Assembly (NCBI GenBank): GCA_012845835.1
Contig: JABAKD010000004.1
Location: forward strand, 5,933,765 to 5,997,764
Length of the DNA stretch: 64,000 nucleotides
From: Undaria pinnatifida
Lineage: Eukaryota > Sar > Phaeophyceae > Laminariales > Alariaceae
Reading direction: 5' to 3'
Position 1 is the first letter of the stretch. Each line of letters opens with the position of its first letter. The notes below the pieces were generated by a model. That model was not told where the DNA came from. It searched no databases and worked only from the letters and a program-made list of their open reading frames with translations. Made by a program: the position numbers and the translations under genes. Of this stretch, positions 37,510-49,114 are shown piece by piece.

Positions 37510-39960
37510 GCCGCGGACCAAGGCTACTGTAGGAGGGTCACTTTTGGGGGCTTTTTTGGCAGTGGCTCGGGGCCACTCGCCCGAATGACCCCCCTGTTCC
37601 TTTGAGGTCTTGAGCTTTCGTGTGAGATGCCGTCAGCAATGGTGTTCTCCATACCAACGACGTGCAACGCGTAAAAATGACACCGCCTGCTGCCTGCCTC
37701 CAAACATCCTAAAGGACGCATGAGCGCCCCCGATCGGGGTTCTCTTCCCTCCCTTGCACTTGGAAACCTATTAAACGGCGGATGCGTTGCCTCCCTGCAT
37801 GAATATTGTATCCCGCGCTTAAATAGGCCGTGTATTCGACTACGCGACAAATATCAACGCCGATACCAACATGCCCAACAGCTCAAACACGTCGATCGAC
37901 AGATCGTTCCAGTCACGGATCGTCGCTCGCAGCCGCTCGCGCACTTCGTCGTCAAAATACAAACGCCACCACACGCCGAGCCCGGGCTCAGGCCCCAAAA
38001 AAGAACCTGCCATAGCATCGCCGGAGGCGTCCGACCACATGGTAAACGCGGGCAGCGGCATGTAACTATAATACAACGGGGCGGAGAAGTGACCCGTCAG
38101 AGACCCTGATCCTCCTGCCACCAGCAGACGCAAAAAGGACACCTCGGTGAGGAACTCAGGACCCAATTGGATTCGTGGGGACGACGCTGTGCTCGTGTGC
38201 ACTACGAGGAACTTCGCGCCGCACGCGCGAACGGGGCGCAAGCCTACATCAAATAAACCATTCCCTACCCGCACTACCTCACACACGTACAGCAGCCGAC
38301 CCGTCAGAGGGCGCAAATCTTTCTCACACGCAAGTTCGCGCTCCGAGGGTCACGTAGCGTATCGCGGAGCCGCTCCAACTTCGTGAGCGGAACGGAAATT
38401 GCCATTGCCATTGTATCGATGTCCCATCCAAACACGCACCACGAAGTATCCCAATGCGAAATCTTGGGCGCAGACAAAAGCGTTGTGTCCCTTGAGGATC
38501 TCTCCCCAAAGAGCTGCTAGTGGTCCGATGCCAGGGACGCGGACGCGCGTCCAGAGCTCCGACCATTGGGCTGCCATTGTACCTCCGCCAGCATCTCGTT
38601 ATCTACGTAGTATCGTACGAAAAGCGCGCTACTTCTCCCCCCTCTCTGTCCGGGGGGGAGACGGAATTCAGGTGTAGCGGGGCCGGTCGATCGGTTGCTT
38701 ACGGTGGGGTGACCGCGGGCGCCGCGGTACTCCCTTGCTTCACCATCACGGCGTCGTCGTACGACATGCGTCGATGAGAGCTACCGAAAACAAATAGAAG
38801 AATCCCGGCGAACTCCGCCACCCAAACTGCAACCTACCCAAGACCCACTCGCAAAAGCCGTAACCAAACACCGGCGCCCCTCCCCGCTGCATGCTAACCT
38901 GACCGAACACCTCCGTAACGTCTATCTTACTTAACACAACGCGTTCTCGTGGCCCGAATCGTCCGTGCGGGTACACAATGCGCCAAATGATGTCTCGAAG
39001 CACGCGATCCACCACGACGGGGCGCTCTTGCTCGCAGTTGGTGTCAGCGTTCATGCTGTGTGTGCGCTGAGCCTACGAGTTTAAGACGGAAAAACTACCA
39101 CGCACAGCGGGAAGATCCGCAAATCAGGGGTGACATGCGCTTCGCTGCGCGGAAAAATGACTGCCCGTCCAAACCGTACGTCGTCAAAGATCGTAGCGAG
39201 GGTGCTATCACGGTGTGGAGCTACTCTCCGATGATTTGGATGTGCCAGGCCGCGCTGATGTCCATTCCCCCTTCAACGTGGACGGGGGCATCGTTATCGG
39301 CGATAGCCGCCAATTGGTCTACCTCGGGGAATAATTTCTTCTCCCGAACCAAAACCGAATCCTGCCTGCTTTCACACGCGGGAAATTCAACTACCGGCAT
39401 GCATCCAAAACGGCAACCACTCGCCCGACAAAACTGTTCATACCGCTGGGCCACTTTGGCCTAAACCTCTACCCGGGATAAACTACCGTACGATGCGATA
39501 CGCGACATATCGCGCAATATCGACACACAGCGATTACCAATACTCGTCACACCTGGGTCCCCAACGGACGCCGATCCGCGACGTACGAGCCGTGCAACTC
39601 GCGCTACCGCTTCCGTACGCCCTATAATCGGCCTCGACCCCACGGAGGGTCGAGGCTCGTCCCCATATTCGTCAGCTTTGGCCGCCGCGGAGCGAGGGGA
39701 GGCCCCCGTGCCCGACGCCCCGCTGCCGCTGCCGGAACCACCGCCGCCACTGCCTCCGCCGCCACCGCTACCCCCTACTTCCGCTTTGCCGTTACCCTTG
39801 GCCTACTTGACATGGGCATCCCCAGCGGCAGCACTGGCAGCAGTACTGCCATCGGCGGACCCACCACCAGTCGCCCCTCCCCCGCGCTTACCAAGAAGGT
39901 GTTGCAACCCAAATTTTGTCCAAGTCCCCAACCTTGCACCATGTCCGGGTTGAGGTTAGG
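37510..39960 (-). mobile_element. Decayed retroelement with RT and RNase H (DIRS/Ty3-like)
   Basis: Reading minus, pieces occur in this order. First a Gly/Ser-rich segment (39.95-39.6 kb). Then an unidentified block with QRYEQFCRASGCRF (about 39.45 kb). Then a reverse transcriptase with SKIDVTEVFGQV and FGWRSSPGFFYLFS (39.05-38.75 kb). Then an RT-RNase H connection and RNase H block with LTGRLLYVCEVV and TMWSDASGDAMAG (38.3-37.85 kb), and last ALHVVGMENTIADGIS (37.65 kb). Several stops and frame changes show it is dead. The RNase H pattern and the NTIADGIS ending recall DIRS-type elements; I saw no recombinase or LTRs, so the class is provisional. Confidence 0.65.
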
Positions 39961-39969
39961 CTTTGCTTT

Positions 39970-41920
39970 GGTGTCGGTTCCATATGTTGCTCTGCGCTTT
40001 TATGTCTTCCATTTAGTGTGTGTTGAAGCGTGTGCCATGATTCACTGTTATCTACTACTGTAGATCAAACGGTAAGCAATAACCCATATGAAACTTGCAT
40101 GTACCATGGAGCGGGCGCGCATCGTTTACGTAACACCCAGTCAGGTGTGCACATTACACCGATTTTGAAGTGCACCCCACGTTTTCGGGGCCATATTAAA
40201 TTTTGAAAGTGGCTCAGAACAACCGTTACAGAGTGCTAATGATGTACCGTAGTGGAATATGCGTGGTTATAAAACAAATTCGCACCGAGACCGCTCGTTG
40301 GCTCACGCAGTCCTCTCATTGAAAAGAGTAGCCCTCACCTTCAGTTCAAGAACCTTGGGAGCTCCTTACTGTTGTTGTTGTTGTTGTTTTTGTTGTACCA
40401 CCCTATGGCCGAAGTTCTCCACCATTGATTGGTGGCGTGTATCTGCGCTCCTGTCCCGTGTTGCGTGGTTGTGTTATGCCTGCTTCCGAGACAGCATCGT
40501 TTTTGGTGGCATACTTACCTGCTGTGGAGGATCGCCTAACGTGTGGAGTTCGCGGCAAATTTCAGTAATTTGTCAGAAGCATAACATGATGAAGAACAAA
40601 TCATTTTGTACTTGAGCTTGTGCTTGGGTGGCAAATGTCAACGATTTGCCGGAAATACATAACAACTCATAACCCTGTACTACTTGATTGAAGCACGATC
40701 GGTGGTCCCGTTTACGGGACCCCGCGACAAGGCAAAACGCTGTACAAGGAACTTCAAATTCCTTCCGCAACGTTTTTCCGCACTTTACCTCGTCCCTAAT
40801 AGTGAACTATGAATAGCGGACCCAACATTCAATGAGCACCAGTTGATCCAAGGTTCCTCAAATATGACAAAAAAAAATCGTCTCCAGCTTCAAAACGCCT
40901 CATTGACTATTAATACTTGACAACCGAGTTGTGAGCTCCCCAAGTGCCAAAGACAAACGGCCGTGTCCAATTTACGGGATCTAGACGGGCATTCTACTTG
41001 TTAAAGGACGTCAGCATGTATTTGAGATTCTGCTGCCGCCCCGTCGCACTATATCCCGCAAAAGGGACCATCTACTTGTATTTGAAGTATGCATGCTACT
41101 TATTGTGCATGAACATTGCCCCCAAATTCTACTTGTTGTGCCTTGTCAATTTTTCAAGAGGTGCGAACATGAAGGTCCCAAACTATGGGCACTGACGGTA
41201 AAAGATACCTGGCAGTCTACCTTGGTATGCGTGTACCACAGGTGCATAGCATATCGCATGATGAGAAGAGGTGAAAAATGTTGCAAGTATCAAAGTCGGT
41301 AGAGGAAAATTATGGAAACACTTCAACAATTCTGCACTACATAGCAGCCTCAGTCGCGGAGGTTGATCGGGGGCTGGCAGCTGGGTCTTATCGCAAGCGG
41401 GCCATGACAGGGCTCGCGATGATGACGGATGGATGGTACCGACGACCACCTCATCAATCTCGGAGGCTTCGGCGTACATTACAGTCCATGGGCGCTAGGG
41501 AGGACGAGGACCCCAGGAATGGTGCAATGCGCTTTTCGCTACCAGACGAAGGGTATCCCGGGGGCTCGAGCGACCGCGGCGAAGAAAAGAAACAGGGAGT
41601 GCGGGAGTGCCGACAACGGGGTAAGTCAAGCATCAGACAGGGCACCTGTCGTCGACGACGACGATGCTGTCACCAACCACCACGAGGATCTCTCTAGACA
41701 ACGATAAGGAATCGTTTCGTGTCAGATCCCTACCGCCGTTGAGTGTTGTGCGCTTAGCCCCCCCGGTCACTTAGCCAAATTGCCGAATGTCACGATTACG
41801 TAGGGATTTTGTTTTGTCATGAATAGTGAAATTCTGTATTCGTTAGGAAATAGCAATATTGCCCTCGTGGGGCTTCAGAGGGGAAAATTGACCATAAAAC
41901 AATTACGATTCCAGAGTCGA
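39970..41920. other. Intergenic DNA, nothing recognised
   Basis: AT-richer sequence with short open frames on both strands; none resembles a known family. Confidence 0.4.
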
Positions 41921-41929
41921 CCACTGCAT

Positions 41930-42330
41930 GATTGGGGGGTGATAAAATATCCAATGCTCGAATTACGGTGCAAGGAGGCGTGCGACAAGGACGAGGCATC
42001 GTCCTAACCGTACTGCTGGCCGCTCACACCCCTCGTAGAAGGTTAATTATGCTACAGTTGTATGTTTTCATCGATGTAAATAGTCCCAGACGTGGTATCG
42101 GCACGTTGTGCCTTCCTTCTGGGGACGGGATGGATAGCGGACTTCATCATGCGCCAGACAAAGGAACCGACGCGACTGAACTACGCCGACCACGTTCGCG
42201 TCGAAAGTACGGGCTGTGGGGTCATTGTAGAGTTGCAGGTCGCGCGTGCTTCTGTCGCAGGGGGGTGCGCTTTCAAGAATGCTTGAATGAAACGTTCGGA
42301 GACGAATGTCGAGAGCAACACTGCAGGGGA
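41930..42330 (+). mobile_element. Possible LINE-type reverse transcriptase remnant
   Basis: In one frame NARITVQGGVRQGRGIVL resembles the GVRQG block of non-LTR reverse transcriptases. About 45 codons later in another frame RLNYADHVRVES resembles the YADD catalytic block with Asp to His. Frameshifts separate them. Weak evidence; could be chance. Confidence 0.3.
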
Positions 42331-42659
42331 GATCGGAGACGTTCAAGGGGCGTGATAGTAGTGAGAGAAGTACCGAAATGGAGAACAGTAGCGAGTAACC
42401 GTGATGACAGTGACTATTTCGGGAAGAGAAAGACGCTGAGGTAGAAGAAGAGAAAAGTCTACCCCCCCCCCCCCCCCCCTCGCCCCTCACCCCTTCCCCA
42501 CTCCCCTCTCCCCGTCTCTCTCTGAAGAAAACATCAGGGGTTGTTTCTCGGCGAAAGAGCGGAGGGTCGCAAGCCAGAAGAAGGAAAACGAACCAGGGAG
42601 GGGAGTGGCGTTAACGGGGATATCGCCAGCATTCCTCGTCGGCAAAACCCTCAGCAGCA

Positions 42660-43225
42660 GTGGCCGTACCCAGCACCCCACGGCAGCACTACAAAAGTCC
42701 ACGTTAGCCCATGGCAGTGCCATATGACATCCCACTGTACGGTAATAAAAACCCACGAACGCCCATGGCCGTACCATAAAAGTTCATGGCAGTGTCATCA
42801 CAGCCCATGACAGTGCCGTGTGAGCCGATGGCAACGCCATGGCGATCGCATGACAGGGCCATGGTAGCCCATGAGGCCCATGTGTAATAAGCGCCTACGG
42901 CGGTGCGATGGCAGTCCATGGCAGTGCCGCGATAGTCCCACGGCAGAGCCATGGTAGTTCCTTGGCAGATTCACGCGTGTCATGGAGTGTCATGGCAGTA
43001 TCGTGAGTCTCCACGGCAGAGCATGATGAGAGTCCATGGCAGTCCATGATAGACAGTGGCAGTGCCATGAAAGTCGATGGCACTGAAGTGACATGACGGT
43101 CGATTGCCCATAGGCGTTCATGAACATCTATGGCAATGCCGGGATACTGTAGTACCATGGAATTGTCATGAATGCCAATGTCAGCGCCGTGAAACCCCAT
43201 GAAAGCCCATAGAGCGTCATGGGGA
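42660..43225 (+). repeat. CCATGGCAGTGCCATG minisatellite
   Basis: About 25 imperfect units of 18-24 bp built around ccatggcagtgccatgayag. The unit contains CCATGG and is nearly self-complementary. Intergenic. Confidence 0.88.
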
Positions 43226-43229
43226 GTCG

Positions 43230-45280
43230 TGTCGTTGAACTGTTGAGCGTGCCTACCACCGATGTCATGCCGGTTCCTTACCTGCGAGCTGTGGGTGGAA
43301 AAACATCTGCGACAAGGAGCAGTCTGTAGTGTTTACAGTTCACAGCTTGGCCTATTCTTGACTCGGTCGACAAACGCGTGAGTGATAAGGCGAACACAAG
43401 CTCTAATGATTCAGTTTCATTCCATTGTTCAGTTTCATGTCGAGCACTTTCCCAAACATCACTCCAAACACGGCTCGTTGCAGCTTCACCGCAGAGAACA
43501 TTTTCAAGCACAACTCAAACGCATGGAGATAAAGTCCGGGGGCCTCACCAACCTTTCTCTTGTTTATTTTCTCCGAGGGGAAAGACCGTCCCTCATCAGT
43601 TGCAATATCTAGACAAATAACCCTAGACGCACATTTTCGGGGAGAAAATACTTGAAAACTATACATGGAACATGCTTAGCAGCTCGAAAAGGGTTGAGGA
43701 CACGTGTGCCAAACTGAAGGTAACGATGAGGCCCGTCCAGCATTACTTGGACACTACCCATTCAAAATTTAGGACCCACGACACGTTTAAATGAGTTTCA
43801 GCGTGACAGACAGCGTGTCCTCTACACGTACGTATGTAACGGTAGTTCAGTCCCCACGCTTGTCCTTTCGAGGTTTGGATTTTTGTGGCGGCGGTGGACG
43901 GAATAGTTGAACGTGAAAAACTGCAAGGAGCAGAACAAGAGGAAGAATTTGGCAATACTTTGTTTGTCGACATTGTGCCCATGGGGGAGGAAAGGGAATA
44001 GGGTATCTCCACCCGTCTGTGTAGTAATGCTCTCGGGCTTGGTGTGATCGAGAGTTTGTGGCGGCACAACAACCAACGTCTTTACTCAAACTGTGCGAAA
44101 AGAACAGCGCGCAAAGGCCTTGATCGAACCCAGTCGCGAACGAAACACGATCAGCATGAGCAGATAGCTGCCATCGGTCGTCAGTTATAGCTAACCCTAA
44201 AACACGCTTTCCAGTAATAAGCATCAAGCACACGAAAAGGGATAAGGTGGCTACCTATAGTGCCGGTTGATTTTTGTGCCACTACTCTCTACACTGCCGT
44301 AGAATAGTTTGGTACGGCCGGAACTCTATAGTAACAATGTGTGGCAACTCAATTCCCAAAAGTGCAGGTGTCCTGAGCAGTGCCGGTATTTTGGGGTAGC
44401 ACGTGCGGCATTGTTGGGAGTCCCCCACTCACTAGTCTATAGATATAATATGTGCACGAGTCTGCCTGGCATCCTCGTAAATGCAGAACATGAAAAGCAC
44501 GCACACGCGCACCGCGGACCGCAGTCAAGCAGCAGTCAGCTACAGCCGCAATCGTAAAGCAGCGGAGCATCAGTAGCAGCAACAGCAGCAGAAGGCAGGC
44601 AGGGCAGAGCAGGATCTGCCCCCCTTCTGTTGTGTGGCGAGCTGGGTGTTATGAGCGGTGCCAAACGCTGTCAGCTGGCAAAAAAATGCTGACGATGCTC
44701 GTACGTTTTCTGTCGTGTGCTATCGATACTACGTACTAGTCGCGCCGAAATTGCAGACGTACGCGTCACCTGCTTCGGGCTATTCGTCCGTTGCGTACGT
44801 CGCCTACTGTCGCCTACTGTCAGCCAGAAGCAAGCCTAGTTGGGCTAGTCGGGCCAAAAAGTCGGCAAAAGCAAGTCTGTTTGGGCTATAGTCCTAGCGG
44901 CCACGCCGGACATGATTTAAATTATGTCTATTCATCAATCCATCTATCTGAAGATTCCGCACACCGCGCGGGGACTTTTCGTAGCGAACCGATTCCAACG
45001 CGCTTGCAACATCGCCACATATATAGCGCTATCGTCACATACCAGTATTGTATTGAGTATACACACGCCGTGTTCATCTATATGGAACTCCCAAGTTTGC
45101 GCTGCGTGCGATGCGCAAAAGAGCAATATCGCAAGCTATGATACGCGGCCACAAAATCTAACATAAAAAACCAACCACCCACCAGTATCCAACCCACAAA
45201 CACACAGTGTACTGCGGCACCCCAAACTCTTTGAAGCCAGAGCGAATACTTCGTATAGTCCGACCGTTTCGACGCCAACA
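43230..45280. other. Intergenic DNA, nothing recognised apart from the GGCACTA element
   Basis: Open frames at 43278-43666 on the minus strand lack splice partners or motifs. Confidence 0.4.
44255..44415 (+). repeat. GGCACTA-family element (intergenic)
   Basis: Repeated tagtgccggt, gtgccactac and gcagtgccggtattt motifs in diverged order. Confidence 0.5.
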
Positions 45281-45289
45281 CCATGATGA

Positions 45290-45520
45290 CCGAGCGTCGT
45301 TGAAGCTGGTCGTTGAAGCTGCTATTGAGACGACAATAGTCCAGCCTAATTGATGCCAAGACGATCATCAACGTAACTTTTATGAAACTCAACGCGATAC
45401 GAAATAGTCTAAATTTCTTGACGTCAATAAGCCCCAGCTTCAATAGGACGATAGTCCAGCCTTGTTGAAGCGAGGGCAATGAATAGCCCAACCTCCATAG
45501 ACCCAAGGCGATCGACTATA
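45290..45520 (+). repeat. Degenerate GATAGTCCAGCC repeats
   Basis: Units such as gacaatagtccagcctaatt and gacgatagtccagccttgtt, 30-40 bp apart, with weaker relatives to 45860. Confidence 0.65.
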
Positions 45521-45534
45521 CCCAACGAAGACCC

Positions 45535-45810
45535 AGGCTGCGGTAGGGGGGGTCCCCTTTTAAGCGACCTTTTTTTGCAGTGGCTTGGGGTCACTCGCGC
45601 GAGTAATCCTCATTTCTTCGCGGTCTGAAAGAGCTCATGTTTTGAAATCGCGATGTCAACCCGCAATGGTATGGTAAGCTTCGCTGCGCGATGAACATTG
45701 CCAGAAGTCTTTTCGTCCGTGAGGCACTGAGTCACTCGCGCGAGTGGCCCAAATCCGGGGCATGACAATGGGGGCACCCCTCCCTACCGTAGCCTTGGTC
45801 CGACACCCAA
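45535..45810. mobile_element. Fragment of the same retroelement, partly inverted
   Basis: 45535-45660 repeats the tail of the element at 37.5-37.65 kb in the same orientation (shared block around cagtggctyggggycactcg). 45705-45810 repeats its outer end (ggaccaaggctac and flanks) inverted. Both halves contain the palindrome ACTCGCGCGAGT. Confidence 0.55.
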
Positions 45811-46544
45811 GACGATAACTAGTCCAACCTTCTGAAGGTAAGCCCATCATACAACCCCCCTGACGCCAATACAAGCGGCAGAACGCAGGGACTACTCTTG
45901 TTCTATTACACTCCTCCGATCATAGAAAAGTCGAAACCACCCTTCCTTCCGGAAATGGAAATCTACCCATCCCCCCCGTTCCCCCCTCTTTTCATTCCGC
46001 AGCTAAAGGTTTGAACACTCCAACCCGTACCTTCGGTAACATCGACCACCCCCCCCCCCCGGCATCCTCTCAAAAACGAAAAACCAAACAATCTGGGAAT
46101 ACCACTCCACTGTCGGGATCGGATGCTTCTCCAACGCACGCACTTCTTACCACCGCCTCTATCCTGTCAAAATCTCGCCTCTCGATGCCTTCCTAACTGG
46201 CGCGGAGGCATCTTTCCTCTGCCCCTCCAAACGAATAGACGACGACGCCAAGCCCCCGGTCGCCCCCCCCCCGCCCCAGCGTTACCTTTTGTTCCGCCGA
46301 ATGACCTGTGCAGGGCGCTATGGAAACAACAACTCATTCGTGTCCTGCCTGCCTGCCTGGCGGCCTTCGAGCGTCTCTGCCCTGTATGCAAAAAAATGCT
46401 GTTCATGTTGTTGCGATGTGATCTACCAGGTAGCTTGTTTCCCTCCACCAAACTTAGTCTCTTCGGGTTTTGCCGTTGGCCGCCTATCTTGAGTAGAACC
46501 ATTGTTCTATCGTAACGTGTTCCTCTTTGAAATTCCTTGTCCTG

Positions 46545-46640
46545 ATTTGTGTTGGCCTGCCCTGACACGCCCTGACCGGTCCTGCCCTGTCCTGACCCGT
46601 TCTAATCCGTTCTGACCTGCCCCTGCCTGCCGAGACATGC
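46545..46640 (+). repeat. CCTGACC(C)GT decamer repeats
   Basis: About eight 9-11 bp units (cctgacacgc, cctgaccggt, cctgacccgt and so on). Confidence 0.75.
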
Positions 46641-48464
46641 CCCTCCAAGGGAGTTTTCATCCGGCGGCGGCAATCCGTCCTTCTGAGACACTCTCAATAT
46701 GTATATCACTCACCCCGCCCCCCGACCCCATGAAAGCTCATCAAGCCGCCCCCCACCCCCTACACACATAGCTCTCGCCCCCGCCACTGTCACCCCCACC
46801 GTCAACCGGACTACTAATCCATGCCTGCCAAATATTTAGTAAAACCGGCTACATGCATAAGGTATCCCCCAAACCGCAACACCTTGTTCCCACCACCAGA
46901 CCAAAAGGCCGCTTTGCGTGTTTCACAAAAAAACGTTGCTAGTACAGTGGTCGCGGGATCCCCGTTCCCTCTGCCGATGCCTTTACTCATGTGTCTAATC
47001 ACCCCTTCTTCCATATCCCGCGCGAGACCCCCGTCAAGTCAGCCGTGGCACTTCCACATCATCTATCATAGCCTGGGTGGTTGGGGCCCACACTCGCGAC
47101 GGCCGGCCGCACCTCTAATTCCCTAGAGTACGTCTATATGTGGTCGGCAGGGAGGGGAGATCCTGAGCTCATCCCCAGGAGGATCCTTTTGGTGCTATCC
47201 CTGGGCCGACCATCCTTGTTCGATACCCGGGGGGGCACCCTGGGTTCATCCCCCAGTTTCCAAAAAGGATACATAAATATAGTCCCCAATGTCAACCTGG
47301 GTTTGTAGTTATGCATATCAGAATATCCTATGCCTACGGCATGTAACGGACAACGCTGCTGGCGTTCCTGCTACTGAAGACTAAGGGCCAGCGCTTAGTT
47401 CATATCGTCGTCATTCCCCCCTAGGTCCGCGCTTCATCCATCTCATCGTGACCCCCCCTACCGCTCAGAACCAGTACACCCATTAGTCAACCCGCCTCAT
47501 TCGCAGCGTTCGCTCCTTGCCCTGCCACTGCTGTCTTCAGAAGCTTCACTGTCTTAAGGTTCAATCTTCCCAACCCCCCCAAAAAAAACACGCGTCTATA
47601 TTTACAATACATGGGGATGGGGGGCATGCACAGCAATCAGCCACAAACGACGACCACCGTCGTCCCAGTCCCAAACAACCCCCCCCCCTACCAACTCCCA
47701 CCAACAATCGATCCTCCCACCAACAATCGGAACAAGGATCCGCTTGACTCTAATCCGACTCGTTCCCACACGCGCGCCGGGTCTCTTGTCTTTCCATCAA
47801 AATGAGCACGCCCATTTTCCGAAAAAGACAGGACGCCGGGGGATGGCATACCCTGGCCCTTCTACTCTAGCAGACAGAGGGGAAGGGCGGGGGAGGGCGG
47901 ACGAACGCCATCCTCCCGTGTTCAGCACCGGCTATTTCGACCATTTAAGGCTGAAAAGCGACCAAACAAATTGGTTATGGTATATCGGCGGAATGGTAGT
48001 GCTGGTATCATGGTTCGCTACTGACCCTCAAGACTGTGGTTGGACACTACCCCACACAAGCCACCTCGGTGTGTCTTTGCATATAAAACTGGTGAAGAGA
48101 CAGACTCGCCAGCGGGGCTACTAACCGCGTACCATGTTTAACCTCAAGCTTTAGGAAACGAACTATCATAACTGCGCTAATGTTCTTCGGCGATAATCTA
48201 CTCGGAATTCATCAGTGGATAGAAGCGGTTGAGTGAGGGCTGACCCTCTCTAGAACAAACAACACTACGGTACCGGTAACTGCAACCCACATTGTTGGTG
48301 ACAAACTACTAGGAACTAAACATATGGTATGAAGTTGGATATGGGAGACTCAGTGAAATGCTTTATGCAGAGAAGGGAAATGCTTACTCTCACTAGCTAC
48401 AAACGCTGCGATGATATCAACACCCACCACAGAAACGTGGCATGACATTAACAACCACTCCCAC

Positions 48465-48605
48465 CCAACCACCCATCCATCCACTCACTCACTCACTCAC
48501 CCACCCACCCATCAAACCGCCCACCCGCCCACCAGCCAACCACCAACCTGTCCACCCATCAACCCACCCACCCACCCACCCACCACCCACTCATCTACCC
48601 ACCCA
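48465..48605 (+). repeat. (ACCC/ACTC)n degenerate array
   Basis: Runs of ccca and actc; predicted His/Thr/Pro peptides here are compositional. Confidence 0.85.
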
Positions 48606-49054
48606 CCGTTTAGCGCTACGCTTGTTATCAGCGCGCTACTTGACGTACTTCAATATCTCTAAACCAATAGCGGTACGAAGCGAACAATGCGGCCTGTACG
48701 GCAAGAGGGATTGCCAAGTACAGCAGCAATAACCAATGAGCGCGACACGACAACCGGATAGGTCGTCGTGCTACATCAGTAGTATGGTACACCGTACCGC
48801 GCAGCACCAGACGCGCTAGCAATGCGGGGGTCAACGTTTTTATCTCTCCAACCATTGTCGTAGTTTTTACATGAAAAACTGACAAATCGGGTCCTTGAAC
48901 ATCGACAAAGATTCTCGCAATCTCGGCAGGGAAATACCATCATGCCATCGTTATTATGTTTCGGGGTTTCGTAGGTACTTTAGAGCATTTTGCAAATCCC
49001 ACACATGCAACCCAAGGTCAGTCGGTAATCGTAGATATCATCAAGAGGACGCCA

Positions 49055-49114
49055 TTACGATGGTGGCAGCATCCTCTCAGCCATCTCTTGCAGACGTGCC
49101 TGGTTCTCGGGTTC
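49055..49114 (-). CDS. iPLA2-like exon 15 (terminal)
   Basis: 19 codons, EPENQARLQEMAERMLPPS and stop, a short helical C terminus. Acceptor ATCACACAG|GAA, phase 0. Confidence 0.8.
   Translation of the reverse strand, partial: EPENQARLQEMAERMLPPS

Larger units (their letters stand above)
45870..49050. other. Intergenic DNA downstream of the iPLA2-like gene
   Basis: Repeats at 46545 and 48465, and a duplicated ctgrgytcatccccag block at 47161-47290. No gene recognised. Confidence 0.5.

Noticed and set aside
40259-42444. Plus frames of 118, 139 and 170 codons
   Set aside because: Apart from the weak GVRQG/YADH signals noted as a possible LINE relic, nothing resembles a protein family and frames are broken.
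43278-43666. Minus frames of 77 and 87 codons
   Set aside because: Somewhat protein-like, but both strands are open and no exon partners or motifs were found.
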